Shown here piece after piece: positions 32,903-44,298 of a stretch of DNA of 64,000 nucleotides. A program made the position numbers and the translations under genes. Below the pieces are notes generated by a model. It searched no databases. It had not been told where the DNA came from and saw nothing but the letters and a program-made list of their open reading frames with translations. The DNA comes from Schistocerca nitens (Eukaryota > Arthropoda > Insecta > Orthoptera > Acrididae): positions 79,299,387 to 79,363,386 of the forward strand of contig NC_064622.1 in NCBI RefSeq assembly GCF_023898315.1, read 5' to 3'. The number at the start of each line of letters is the position of its first letter. Position 1 is the stretch's first letter.

Positions 32903-33054
32903 GTAGCAGAGTGGGCGGCTGCCCGGCTACCCGGCGCAGATCTTGGTGGTGCAGGAGGCGGCGGTGCCCTTGACGTTGCAGCGACACGTGTTGCAGTCCT
33001 GCATGAAGGTGCTGCCCGGCGTACACGTGGAGGCTCGCACCGCTCTAGTTGCTC
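32903..33054 (-). CDS. Pacifastin-type serine protease inhibitor, exon with the inhibitor domain (coding part 32927-33054)
   Basis: A splice acceptor (...cattgttgcag, ending at 33055) precedes a phase-1 exon reading ATRAVRASTCTPGSTF, then MQDCNTCRCNVKG, then TAASCTTKICAG and stop TAG (32927-32929). The spacing is C-x9-C-N-T-C-R-C-x3-G-x4-C-T-x3-C, exactly the pacifastin light-chain domain pattern. Members are small secreted inhibitors of serine proteases, first described from locust and crayfish blood. By family comparison, the P1 residue after Cys5-Thr is Thr here, whereas Leu or Arg is usual, so the target protease may differ. Joined to exon 1 (51726-51807) the protein is 69 residues with one domain. 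Oddly, a strong donor ('ctac|gtaagt', intron starting at 32902) follows the stop by 24 nt. Confidence 0.82.
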
Positions 33055-34439
33055 CTGCAACAATGCACACAGGGCGGGTGAGTGCTGCGGTGACGGCAGT
33101 AGCAAAAGAGAGCCAGCTGCAAATTTTGTAACGTCTCGCGAAAAACTGAAATTGCTTAATATTGGTCTTGAGAACGACAGTGTAAGAAAGTTAAACCAGA
33201 AACTAAATGATTGGAAACATTTACAACCGGACATATTCAACATCACGACAGCAATGAATGACACCAGTGTACGAAACCTCGCGTCTTCAATGGACCAAAT
33301 GAAACGGTACAGTAGTTTCCGCTCCATAAGCAGCAGGTTTCGCTGCTCGCTCGCACCGGGAAATACAAACGGAGGCGGCTCCGCCGCCAATTTTATTGCG
33401 CGACGCGGCCGGCCGCGGGTGCAACAGAACCCATGTGGACGGGTGGAAAGAAATGTGTCAGGCTTCATAATACGTATTTATATGTGTCGTGTATTATGAA
33501 TTTCTTGTACGTGAATGTGAATCTGCATATGAACTTTCCTAATCCTCCTCACACCTTTCCATAAAGCGTGGGGAAATCTTAGTTGGGAAGTAGTTCTGCA
33601 GTATAGTTGTGCCAACCTTACTCCTGGGTAGGGGATCAGAGAGACAGCACAGGCAGGTAAAAGTCAAAGACGTTCCAGTGTCACAAGATTTGTGGTGGAG
33701 GGGTTGGTCACGGCCAAGTGATTCGACCACCCGATCCACCGGGGCCCAGGAAGACCTCTGGACGCCCGCGATATTGTGGGAGTATTACAGAAGACGGGAT
33801 AAGTGAGCAGACATGCCCTCAGTGCGTCTGTCTCGATGTTCACGCGCAGAGAGGTATTTGAATATTTGCACTAATTCTTTTCTTTCCAGCTTCGGACTGT
33901 TTAAGGAAATGAATGTTCTCGTTTAATTTCGGAAATGTATCTGGTCCCCAGTTTGCCCATTATCCTCCTCACATAGTGGATGTCCCATGTAAAATATTGG
34001 GAGTCTTTGGTGGTATACATTTGGCCTACGCAATTCCCTCTTGCCCGTAGAAATGTGCGTGCAGATTAGTATATAACATACCCGAGCTATAAGTTGTAAA
34101 ACTGTAATATCTGTAAACTGGAACAATTGCTGCAATCGCTGTTAAGTCGAGTGATAATGTTCAAAATAAATAGATAATCAATTGTCATCAATCTTTAACA
34201 TACCAAAAAATTCACAAAAGAGTCAAGTTAAAGGAATCCATTAAAAAAAAAAATAGAATGCAGGGACCCACACATCAGCGAGTGAGCCCTCCAGCCCGTT
34301 GCCTAGTATCGTACAGAAAAGGCACGCTCTCTAGGTAGCGCTCTCAAGCTCCCCTCCCCTGTTGCGCAATTTTCATTCAGGGCTTGACGACATCAACTTT
34401 CATCTGGCGTCCCTAGGCTAGGAGGTTTGACGGTAATCT
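33055..34439. other. Intronic stretch, nothing recognised
   Basis: A GC-rich patch at about 33370-33440 (gcgacgcggccggccgcgg) stands out; otherwise no gene or repeat could be named. Confidence 0.4.
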
Positions 34440-34860
34440 TTCACAAACAACGCAGTATCTGGACAGTAACTGGAGGCTATTTTTGCGCTTTTCGAACGAT
34501 ACAAAACGACAGGCCAGTGAGGGAGTTAGCCTGTAGTGTGCGAAGAGTGTAGTTCAAGCTGTCAGTGGTTCTGTGATGTTTCGAGGGTGTTTTACGTGCA
34601 ACGACTTGGGCCCTCTCATTCAGGTTACTGTGGATATGAATCAGTACGTTTATTTCAATATTACTGGTGGTGAAGGGTTACTCTTTCTTCTACATCTTCA
34701 TGGCAGTTATGTTCTGGACACATCTGTATTCCAATATGGAAACAGCCGCGTTCGCAGAGCTGCGTACCCACGTTCCTGATTTGATAAACAATCGGGTTCT
34801 CCATCGCACCTTGACTGTTCTACTAAATCACTCCATCATAATGCTATAGAAAAAACGCTC
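34440..34860 (+). pseudogene. Tc1-like transposase remnant, family T7-related
   Basis: A frame at 34573 reads MMFRGCFTCNDLGPLIQVTV and DMNQYVYFNI, matching the '(V)MVWGCF..(N/D)DLGPL..V...MN...Y..IL' block just after the first catalytic Asp of Tc1-like transposases. Upstream fragments are heavily decayed. It resembles the remnant at 27690-28170, so the two are probably the same family. No ends found. Confidence 0.55.
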
Positions 34861-35009
34861 TAAGTAAAAAGCAACGCTCCACAAAGGAATTATCCGAACG
34901 GAACTGTGGGACGGAAATCAGTAGATGTGCTGCACGTGTACAGGCAAACAAATGATTAAAATTTCAGAAAAAATAGAGGATTTGTTCAAGAGGAAGAGCT
35001 TCGGAAATT

Positions 35010-35930
35010 GAGAAAGTCAATAATGCGTTGTTTCACCTCTGGCTCCTATGAAAGCAGTTTTTCGGCTTGACACTGATTCACAGATTTGTTGGATGTCCGC
35101 CTGAGGAATATTTTGCCACATTTTGTCCATCTGGCGCGTTACATCGTCAGAACGAGCTGGTTGGAGAGCCCTGTGTATAATGCCCCTAACGTTCTCAGTT
35201 GGGGAGAGGTCCGAAGGTGTTGCTGTTCACGTAAGATTTAGCAAGCACGAAGACAAACACTAAATACTCTTGCCATGTGCGGGCGGGCGTTATCTTGCTG
35301 AAACATAAGCCGACGATGGCTTGCCGTGAAGAGTAACAAAACGAGGCGCAGAATATCGTCGACGTAACGCCGTGCTGTAAGCGTACCACGGATGACGACC
35401 AAAGGGGTCCTCTTACGGAATGGTACCTCAGACCATGACTCCTGGTTGGCAGCCTGCACGGAGGGCGACAGTGAGGTTGGTACCCAACTGCTCTCCGCTG
35501 CTTCTCCAGACACGTCTTCGCTGGCCGTCGGGGCTCAGTTCGTAGCGGCACTCACCGCTGAAGACAATTCTACTCCAGTCAATGACGTTCCAGGCCGAAT
35601 GTGCCCGACACCACTGCAGACGGGTTTTCTGATGTGCTAATGTCAATGGTAGTGAGCACAGTCCCCCTTTCTGTTAACCGCCTACAAATGGTTCGTGCGA
35701 TCACTGAAGCACCAGTTACACGTCGGATGGATGATAATGATGTACCCGGAGCTCTGAGTGCCTCTCTGACGATTGATCGGTACTCAAGTTCTGTCGACTC
35801 CCTAGGTTCGACCAGGCTGCAGCCATTCGTTGTAACATCGTCTGATAGTGCTATCACTCCTGCTCAAACGTCGAGTACTCCAACCGGCTTCTTTGAGCTC
35901 AACTACACGTCCTCTCTCAAATTATGACGT
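35010..35930 (-). pseudogene. Tc1-like transposase remnant, family T6
   Basis: Minus-strand segments in order are SLSSIRRVTGASVIARTICR (second helix region, about 35720), KTRLQWCRAHSAWNVIDWSR and IVFSGECRYELSPDGQRRR (about 35580; the first catalytic Asp of 'FSDEC' is Gly), RTPLVVIRGTLTARRYVDD, LMFQQDNARPHMARV (about 35280, second Asp) and, in another frame after a small deletion, SDLSPTENVRGIIHRAL (about 35190, Glu kept). The C-terminal DIQQICESVSSRKTAFIGAR reaches about 35040. It is an old copy with several shifts; terminal repeats were not identified. Confidence 0.75.
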
Positions 35931-36059
35931 TTGCGTGTGCTGTTTACGCGTCTATCTGCGAGGAATTGTTGCTGTCCAACTGAGTACACGGAGTGTAATC
36001 TGAAAAGACTTTATGTGCTAGTATCTACATGTCCCCTGTTTACTATCGTTGCCGGCTGC

Positions 36060-37538
36060 GTGGTGTCCACTGGACCTGACGGGATACCAATTCGATTCTA
36101 CACAGAGTACGCGAAAGAACTTGTGCCCCTTCTAACAGCCGTGTACCGCAAGTCTTTAGAGGAACGGAAGGTTCCAAATGTTTGGAAAAGAGCACAGGTA
36201 GTCCCAGTCTACAAGAAGGGTCGTCGAGCAGATGCGCAAACCTATAGACCTATATCTCTGACGTCGATCTGTTGTAGAATTTTATAACTTGTTTTTTGAT
36301 CGCGTATCATGTCGTTTCTGGAAACCCAGAATCTACTCTGTAGGAATCAACATGGATTCCGGAAACAGAGATCGTGTGAGACCCAACTCGCTTTATTTGT
36401 TCATGAGACCCAGAAAATATTAGATACAGGCTCCCAGGTAGATGCCATTTTCCTTGACTTTCGGAAGGCGTTCGATACAGTTCCGTACTGTCGCCTGATA
36501 AACAAAGTAAGAGCCTACGGAATATCAGACCAGCTGTGTGGCTGGATTGAAGAGTTTTTAGCAAACAGAACACAGTATGTTGTTCTCAATGGAGAGACGT
36601 CTACAGACGTTAAAGTAACCTCTGGTGTGCCACAGGGGAGTGTTATGGGACCATTGCTTTTCACAATATATATAAATGACCTAGTAGATAGTGTCGGAAG
36701 TTCCATGCGGCTTTTCGCGGATGATGCTGTAGTATACAGAGACGTTGCAGCATTAGAAAATTGTAGCGAAATGCAGGAAGATCTGCAGCGGATAGGCACT
36801 TGGTGCAGGGAGTGGCAACTGACCCTTAACATAGACAAATGTAATGTATTGCGAATACATAGAAAGAAGGATCCTTTATTGTATGATTATATGATAGCGG
36901 AACAAACACTGGTAGCAGTTACTTCTCTAAAATATCTGGGAGTATGCGTGCGGAACGATTTGAAGTGGAATGATCATATAAAATTAATTGTTGGTAAGGC
37001 GGGTGCCAGGTTGAGATTCATTGGGAGAACCTTAGAAAATGTAGTCCATCAACAAAGGAGGTGACTTACAAAACACTCGTTCGACCTATACTTGAGTATT
37101 GCTCATCAGTGTGGGATCCGTACCAGATCGGGTTGACGAAGGAGAAAGAGAAGATCCAAAGAAGAGCGGCGCGTTTCGTCACAGGGTTATTTGGTAAGCG
37201 TGATAGCGTTACGGAGATGTTTAGCAAACTGAAGTGGCAGACTCTGCAAGAGAGGCGCTCTGCATCGCGGTGTAGCTTGCTGTCCACGTTTCGAGAGGGT
37301 GCGTTTCTGGATGAGGTGTCGAATATATTACTCCCCTCTACTTATACGTCCCGAGGAGATCACGAATGTAAAATTAGAGAGATTCGAGCGCGCACGGAGG
37401 CTCTCCGGCACTCGTTCTTCCCGCGAACAATACGCGACTGGAACAGGAAAGGGAGGTAATGACAGTGGCACGTAAAGTGCCCTCCGCCACACACCGTTGG
37501 GTGGCTTGCGGAGTATAAATGTAGATGTAGATGTAGAA
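36060..37538 (+). mobile_element. CR1-superfamily LINE, 5'-truncated, relatively well preserved RT
   Basis: Reverse transcriptase blocks in order are TGPDGIPIRF, RRADAQTYRPISLTSICCRI, NQHGFRKQRSCETQLALFVH, AIFLDFRKAFDTVP (motif A), SGVPQGSVMGPLLFTIYIND (motif B), RLFADDAVVYR (motif C, catalytic Asp pair intact), LNIDKCNVLRIHRKKDP, then TYKTLVRPILEYCSSVWDPY and FFPRTIRDWNRKGR. A stop lies after 'CCRIL' (about 36285) and a shift at about 37062 separates the last part. The 3' end is the family's 'cctccgccacacaccgttggg' segment and a (gtagat)n tail. The endonuclease part is absent. Confidence 0.9.
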
Positions 37539-37539
37539 A

Positions 37540-38423
37540 TTGCGTTGCAGCGTCACAGTCATCCACTAGCCGCCAAAGTTTTTGTGAGCAATTTGTACTG
37601 CTCCTCTGTGTTGCGTTTTTATTTATTTATTTATTTTTTATCTTAGAGTGTATCTGGTGCTATTTCGGGGCCGTCCACCTCTCACGTAGCATCCACTCCA
37701 TCAGTGCTAACTGGGTGGCCGACACAGTAAAGCTGCGTGGGCCACTCCAGCAGACGACAGCCAGACGGCTTCGTCCGACCGACCGCTCAGCAGGCGGCAG
37801 CGCAATCGCCACAAGAGGTCGCTGACCCCGCGGACATGTTGCTTGGCCTCTGGAGGCTCACGTCCTCACAAACAGAACGGACTGTATCCTAGTGCCTTCA
37901 CGGTATCCACATCTATATCTACATAGGTACTCCTCAAGCCACCGTAGGTGCGTGGTGGAGGGTACCATGCACCACTACTGGCGCCAGAGCTGTGCCAGGT
38001 CAGATGCTGACCCCAGTAGCAATTCGTCAGTCACAGTCTCGGTAAGGAACCAGCAGAGGCTTCGATTCCGTTTTCCAAACAGCAACAAACTCTGCGTGGA
38101 CCAGCTAGTGTCGCCACCAGGCTTTCCCCACATGTGACCTCTGCACAGCGGGCGTCGTGGAGCTCTGTGTTATTAACTGTCTCCTTTCAAAGCGTACTCA
38201 GCATGTAACCTTGATATTTCTTGAGGCTGTCAGCCCAACAAATAGTAACTGTGCCATTCAAGTCCAACTCTGACTTAATAATATACTGTCAATGTGAAAA
38301 CCTACTCTTTAGAGGAGACTTGAGTTCATATGTTTACTAATAAACTTGTTCTGCATTGTTTACCTGGGCTGTGTTCTTATTGCACCTCCAGCGGTGTGGA
38401 ACATATCATCTGCGACTACATAG
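37540..38423. mobile_element. Possible LTR-like fossil with a CR1 3'-end fragment
   Basis: 'aataaacttgttctgcattg' at about 38339 and the following '...tgttcttattgcacctcc' give an LTR-like end; low confidence, by layout only. At 37897-37985 the sequence 'acatctatatctacatagg' plus 'gcgtggtggagggtacc' is the minus-strand 3' end of a CR1-like LINE of the same tail type as at 37538. Confidence 0.3.
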
Positions 38424-39983
38424 ACTGAAAAAAAAAAACGTGACACCAAGAAGGAGTTTTGTGACAAACGAAAATTGGTCGGCGTGTTTCTACAACAAAG
38501 ATGATGTCTATTCAAATTTCGTGCCAATCCCATAAATTTGACGATAGTAGCGCCACTATGAGGATGCAAATCAGTTTCCTTTTAAATACCCACTGTAACA
38601 ATCGTGATTGTTAGTTACTTTTGAGAATGGACGTGGTGGGCTGACGTTAGTCAAGACAAAGGCGCCATTATCAACACCTGAGTCTCAACGAGGGCGCGTA
38701 ATAGGGCCACGAGAAGCTGGATGTTCCTTTTGCGATACTGCAGAAAGGCTTGGCAGGAGTGTAGCCACTATAAATGACTGCTGTCAGCGGTGGACGCGAG
38801 AAAGTACGGTCGCAAGAAGACTCGGCCCCGGACAACCACTTGACACCACCGAAAGGGAAAAACATCGCGTTCGGCGTACGGCTCTGGCCCATCGTACTAC
38901 ACCAGCAGCAGTAATTTGAGCATCAGTTACCAGCACCAACACAGTGACACAGCGAATTGTTTCAAAAAGGTTACTTCATGGACAGCTTAGAACCAGTCCC
39001 CGTGTTGCATGCATTCCACTGACATCAAACCATCCCTTCAGTAGTGTCGAGCGAGAGCTAATTGGAGGGCAGGGTCGTGCTGTGTTGTGTTTTCTGATGA
39101 AAGCTGGTTCTGTCACGGTGCCAGTGATGGTCGTGATGGTTAGAAGGTGGACAGCTGAACGGCTGCAGACAACCTGTCTGTGTGCTAGACGCACTGGACG
39201 TACACCTGCTGGGGTGCGATTTCTTGTGACCGCAGCAACACTCTGGTAGTTTTCCTGCTCACCCTGACTCCAAAAGTGAAAGTCAGTCTGGTGCTTCGAC
39301 CTGTTGTGATGCTATTCATGAACAGAATTTCAGGGGGTGTTTTCCAGCAGCCCACAAATCGCTGTTGTGACCCAACATGCTCTACAGGGTCTGCACATGT
39401 TACCTCGGCCTGTTGGATCAGCAGATCTGTCTCCAGACCACATATGGGACATCATCGACGACAACTCCAGCGTCATCTGCAATCAGCATTTACGGTCCAT
39501 TAATTGACAGGCGCCGGCCGCGGTGGTCTAGCGGTTCTAGGCGCTCAGTCCGGAACCGCGCGACTGCTACGGTCGCAGGTTCGAATCCTGCCTCGGGCAT
39601 GGATGTGTGTGATGTCCTTAGGTTAGTTAGGTTTAAGTAGTTCTAGGTTCTAGGGGACTGATGACCACAGATGTTAAGTCCTATAGTGCTCAGAGCCAAT
39701 TGACAGGCCAAGTGCAGCAGGCATGAACTCCATCCCACAAACTGACATCCGACACCTGTTTCACACATTGCATGCATGTCTGCGTGCTTACATACAACAT
39801 TCTAGCGGTTACACCGGTTATTAATGTAACAGCATTTCACGCTTGCAATGACTTAACTCGCGCTTACATTAATCTGTGATCTTGCAATATTAATCACTTA
39901 AATATATTACCTAGACGAATGTATTCCCGAAATTTCATTACCACACATTACTTATTTTTTGGTGTTGCGATCTTTTTTCCGTT
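38424..39983 (+). mobile_element. Decayed Tc1-like transposon, family T5
   Basis: The left end 'aaaaaaacgtgacaccaaga' pairs with the inverted right end '...tttggtgttgcgatctttttt'. Transposase segments on the plus strand are TPESQRGRVIGPREAGCSFC and VATINDCCQRWTRES (first helix region, 38670-38810), VSKRLLHGQLRTSPRVACIP (38960), a degenerate 'FL MKAGS' first catalytic block, WTAERLQTTCLCARRTGRTP (39150), and ISGGVFQQ (39330), which loses the second Asp to a deletion. A SINE (39513-39697) sits in the C-terminal part. Several shifts and stops are present. Confidence 0.75.
39513..39697 (+). mobile_element. tRNA-derived SINE, family S1, inside T5
   Basis: The 11-bp TSD 'aattgacaggc' lies at 39502-39512 and 39698-39708. 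A nearly full head (gccggccgcggtggtctagcgg) carries both the A-box-like and B-box (ggttcgaatcc) sequences. Confidence 0.95.
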
Positions 39984-40199
39984 ATTGTATTTGGAACAGC
40001 TGTAGGGACCCTATCACACGTTTATCGTTCCGCTGAATCACACGGTCTTAATTCCATAGAAAATAATGAAGACTTTTTAGAACAGAGGGTGAAATGTAGC
40101 AGTGTACTTTTCCACAATGCGGCAACTCTACGGGATCAAATAATGAATGAATGGCTGCAGCTGGGTTTGGGTCACCTAAGGAAACCTGCAGACTCTCTT

Positions 40200-41220
40200 C
40201 GAGCCATGTTGGGCTCATGTTGTGCGTTGGTTTAAACCTTGGTTCCTATTCTGTGTTTGGTGTCCCGCGGTTATTGCGATTATGCTGTTGTTCGCTCTCT
40301 CCGTGAGAGGCAGCAGCGGTATGTATCGATATTCGCTTGGTTCTGGGCGTCCATGCCTTTTACGTTCCGCATTGAACTCTCGGTTGTGTGCTGGTCGAGT
40401 GGAGTGCAAGTTACCTTGTCGGTGGGTCCGTTGACTGTCTGTTGGTTGGGTTGTCGTCGGATGAAGAATGGCTGGGCCGACTGTCTGCCTCACCTAAGTG
40501 ATCGTTAGTATTTCAAGTACTGGCCGACCCCCGAAACTTCTGAGCGCCGTAAGCTGCACTGCCTTTTCTTATTTTCTATTGTGTGTATTTGTACGGCTCA
40601 TAGCCGAAGGCTTTGAATCAAAGTTGAATTGTTTTTAGTGGTGTTTTAAGTCATGGGCCTTCAGCAGCTTTAAAATTAAAGTTTCTTGCCTTTCAAGTGT
40701 TAGATTGTTTGGGCCTTCAACCTGATTAATATATAGTTTAAAGATAAAGCCTTGGGCCTTCTGCCTAATAAAAATTATTTTAGTTGTCTTGTAAGTCACG
40801 GGCCTTCAGCCGTTTTAAAATTAAGGATCTTTGTCTTTCGAGCATCAGACTGTTTCGGGCCTTCAGCCTAATTGAAGTTAAGGCCTTTTGCCTTGTGTTT
40901 TTTTATTTAATTTTACCTTGAGCCTTCAGCCGTCTTTAAATTACGGTTGTTGCTTTTAAAGTGTTAGATTTTTGGGCCTTCAGGAAAATTATAGAACTTA
41001 CTTAACGTGAGGCCTTCTGTCTTCTAAATATTCTTTTGGGCGTCTGAATTTTGAGTTAAGGGCTTTTAGCCGATTTGTTTTTAAATTAAAGTGGTTGTGC
41101 CCTTAAGCCATAAGATAGTGTGGCGTATTCAGTCGGTAACTAAGTTCAAGAATTTGTACTGCAATGTTTGGTCAAATAAATAAAGTTATATGTGTTCGAG
41201 TGTAACTGACAGCCGCTCAT
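40200..41220 (+). mobile_element. Possible solo-LTR-like fossil containing a higher-order repeat
   Basis: The region runs from a GC-rich promoter-like part (about 40220-40560) through a repeated centre to 'aaataaataaagttatatg' at about 41175, a polyadenylation-like site. The layout suggests an LTR of an old element, without coding parts. Family not assigned. Confidence 0.3.
40652..41130 (+). repeat. Degenerate tandem repeat around 'gggccttcagcc', with a three-unit higher-order period
   Basis: The motif 'gggccttcagcc' or close variants recurs about nine times every 40-60 bp. The sequences following it alternate in three types: 'ttttaaaattaa...gtgttaga', 'aattgaagttaag', and 'taataaaaattatttt'. 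The first type recurs at about 40657, 40800 and 40921, giving a period of roughly 120-145 bp. No coding content. Confidence 0.8.
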
Positions 41221-41589
41221 TTTGGCCACTTTCCACAATTCCAACAACCTGTCCTGTCCTGCGGGCTTAGCAGGACGTCTCACTCTTCTTCGCAGAATTG
41301 TGGCTTTTCGCAGGGCTTGCGGCAGCGTTACACGGTAACCGTGTGATGTCTCGCGGCAGTGATCCATTTGTTGTCTAGTACGCTTAGTTTCATTTCTTAA
41401 TGCGTACTACTGCAAATCTGTATTCGCGAGCTCTGCGATGGAAAATGCTGACTACTTCATTTCTCTCAGCTCATTATCTCCCTCAATACGGGGAGATTGG
41501 AAAAGGGTGGGGGGGGGGGAGGGGGGGGGGGAGGTTGTTGAATCAGTTTCTCAAACTCAGAAATGGGAAAGCATAATGTGTAATGTAGT
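41221..41589. other. Non-coding stretch with a G-rich run
   Basis: G-rich tract at 41505-41533 (two runs of 9 to 11 G split by A). Otherwise nothing recognised. Confidence 0.6.
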
Positions 41590-42205
41590 ATCTATTAGAA
41601 AAACGAGAAAATTAACATTAGGATTAATGGTAGCGAGGTAGATGAAGTTAAGGAATTCTGATACCTAGGCAGCAAGATTACCCACGACGGACGGAGCAAA
41701 GAGGACATCAAAAGCAGACTAACACTGGCAAAAATGATACTTCTGGCCTTAATTTGAGGAAGAAATTTCTGAGAAATATACGTCTGAAGCAGAGCATTGT
41801 ATGGTGGTGAAACATGGACTATGGCAAAACTGGAACAGAAGAGAATCGGAGTATTTGTGAGATGTGGTGCTACAAACGAATGTGGACTGATAAGGTAAGG
41901 AATGAGGAGATTCTGAGCAGAATCGGAGAAAATGTGGAAAACACTGACAAGGAAAAGAGACAGAATGATAGGACATCTGTTAAGACATCGGGGAATGGCT
42001 TCCGTGGTGCTAGAGGGAGCTATAGAGGGCAAAAACTGTAGAAGAAGACAGAGATCGGAATACATCCAGCAAAGAACTGAGGATATATGTTACAAGTGCT
42101 ACTCTGTGATGAAGAAGTCGGCACAGGAGAAGAATTCGTGCCGGACCGCATCAAACAAGTCAGAAGACTGATGACTCAAAATAAATTAATAAATAAAAAA
42201 TAAAA
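41590..42205 (+). pseudogene. RTE-like LINE, 3' part of reverse transcriptase
   Basis: Frames read '(Y)LGSKITHDGRSKEDIKSRL', LYGGETWTMAKLEQKRIGVF, RDRMIGHLLRHRGMASVVLE, GAIEGKNCRRRQRSEY and MKKSAQEKNSCRTASNKSED, the same order as the C-terminal part of the LINEs at 29425 and 52246. Stops and shifts separate them. An A/T-rich tail follows the stop at about 42170. It is 5'-truncated and older than those copies. Confidence 0.8.
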
Positions 42206-42680
42206 GGCACTCGTCGTGGAACTAGATCTATAAGTAATTAAACGTTTAAATGGATGAATTTGTTGATATTCTTTTACGTTTTAGTGATAACTGTTAATAG
42301 AAGTCTCTCTTCCAAATTTTGAAACAATAAGGTCTGAAAACAAGAACCAGCCTCATTATTAGTAAAATACTAAACGATACAAAAACTAAGGTAAACTTCA
42401 CAGGAGATATTTCGGAACATTTTGAAATTAAAACAGGAGTGAGAGAAGATGATGGACTGTCTCCATTGCTTTTCAACTCTGTCTTAGAAAAAAGGAATTC
42501 ATGAGTGGCGGGAACTAAAATCAGAGCTAAAAATTCACGGACTCATAAAATTGGGAAGAACCATTATTACTGTGGACTGGTTATCTTTTGCAGACGACCT
42601 GTCAGTTCAATGCCAGCACTTTCAAACAGCTCGAAACAAATAGAAATTATTAAATAACCGGCAGAAAGAGGAGGGTTCGA

Positions 42681-42681
42681 A

Positions 42682-42763
<82 letters not shown>
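42681..42763. repeat. (TA)n microsatellite
   Basis: About 40 TA units with one TG interruption. The open frame across it, a run of alternating Ile and Tyr, is not a gene. Confidence 0.97.
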
Positions 42764-42766
<3 letters not shown>

Positions 42767-42892
42767 CAGCAACAATTTGGCGCCGAAAATTCTAAAAACT
42801 ACTAAATGCGTGTAAATCGAGAGAGTTGAGCATTTAAGATATTTAGCTGAGACCATTAAATAATCAGTTTTGAGGCTTAGAAGAGACGTCTA

Positions 42893-42914
42893 CAAAAAAA
42901 AAAAAAAAAAAAAA
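42893..42914. repeat. A homopolymer, about 22 bp
   Basis: A simple A run inside the old LINE remnant. Confidence 0.9.
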
Positions 42915-44263
42915 TGTATCTCAGAGGACACCAAACTCTGGCACTACAGCACTGTCATCAACGCAGTGTCTTTATGAGGCTATGACATTCGTTTTAAACA
43001 GAAAGACAGACTCTGAAGAAATCCGAAAGAGAAAACGAAAAGTATTAAGGAAAACTAAGTCCAGATTATACTGTAGAAGGATCGTACTGTAGAGAATCTA
43101 TGTTTTTAACTGTGTCAGGGGTAGAACCGTATGCTTAAAAACGAATTTATCTCGAATTAACTGACTAATGTCTTTTTTTCCGATTGACGATCTTATCTGT
43201 TTTGTGTTGAGAAAAGCGTAGCACGAAAAGCCTTCTTCTCCTTATCGACTCTCTCTTGTTCCGACCGCCAATTTGTAAGGCCATGTAACTGTCATTTCTG
43301 TACTCTTGCTTGAGTAATAATTGATAAAAACTTAACTACGTATTCATTCTTTAGCCACGTACTTGACCCGTTTCACTAATGTTATATAAAAATTTATTAA
43401 TGTTTAACCCTGTCAGATTTGTTGGAAGCGGTTAGTTTGGTAACGTATCTATCGCGGGCCATTAGCGCGCTATCCTTTATCCATTTTCATATCCACAAGT
43501 CGAGCCTGCGATCTAATCTTCTTTACGAAGTCCGACTATCGCTGTGTATTATCATACAAATCGTTTTGTTACAATGAAACTACATTGTGTCACAAGACTT
43601 CTCCCCTCTTCAACAACGAGTTCAGGATCCTACCACTGATTTAAAAGAAGATAACATTTACTTAATCTTTAAAAATATTAGACGACGCAGGGTTTTAGAT
43701 CATTAATTCCATAACTCAATTTTTGATTGCTATAATATTCTCTCGCTGTCGTCAATGTGATGCGGCTATATTTCGCTAACATTTGCTTTCAGTTCTAACC
43801 ATTTACAAAATCCACACAGTTAGCATCACAGTACATACTAAGAGCAAATAAAGAAAGTGAAAAGTATTTCGGCATGTATTCAGATAGCACAAAACACAAG
43901 CTACAATTCTACGGCAATATTATTAGAACGTTACGATCCATGTTAAGTAGATTGATTGTAGAATTCTGCTAAACACGGAGAAAAGCAAAAATTGGAACAG
44001 TAAGATGGATCGGTGCAGTAAAAGAAGACGAATCAGGCATAACACAACTTGCTATACAAGACAGGAAAATATTTAGGCGGAAAATTCACGAGTGGACAAT
44101 TGGACAGACAGGAAAATCCAAGAAACGGAACAACTTAACCTGACGAGCAGAGGAGAGCCTATTCTGAAAGAATAACAGTAATGTGGACACAAACTAAAGC
44201 TGAAACGAAGTGCTTAAAATACCCCTTGTTGTCCATCGCGTGGTTCAGTAGGACCCAACGTCA

Positions 44264-44297
<34 letters not shown>
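44264..44297. repeat. (AAT)n microsatellite
   Basis: About 11 uninterrupted AAT units just after the LINE remnant, possibly grown from its tail. Confidence 0.95.

Positions 44298-44298
<1 letters not shown>

Larger units (their letters stand above)
42290..44215 (+). pseudogene. Old RTE-like LINE remnant, interrupted by a microsatellite
   Basis: The segment around 42390-42500 reads GDISEHFEIKTGVREDDGLS and PLLFNSVLEK, the RT motif B region ('F.I..GVRQGD.LSPLLFN..LE'). 'SFADDLSVQC'-like motif C follows near 42585. After the (TA)n tract, 'HYSTVINAVSLYGYDIRF' at about 42940 and a decayed 'KLQFYGNIIRT' to 'TVRWIGAVKEDESGITQLAI' and QDRKIFRRKIHEWTIG (about 43900-44110) match the C-terminal part of such proteins. 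About 700 bp in the middle are unrecognisable. Heavily decayed. Confidence 0.6.

Noticed and set aside
32899-33468. A 189-residue minus-strand frame over the same exon in another frame
   Set aside because: It ignores the acceptor at 33055 and misses the cysteine pattern; it is a compositional shadow.
32807-33499. A 230-residue plus-strand frame across the pacifastin exon
   Set aside because: The minus strand carries the splice sites and six-cysteine domain. The plus-strand frame begins in the mariner end and has no recognisable domain.
42650-42856. Open frame of alternating Ile and Tyr
   Set aside because: Translation of the (TA)n microsatellite.
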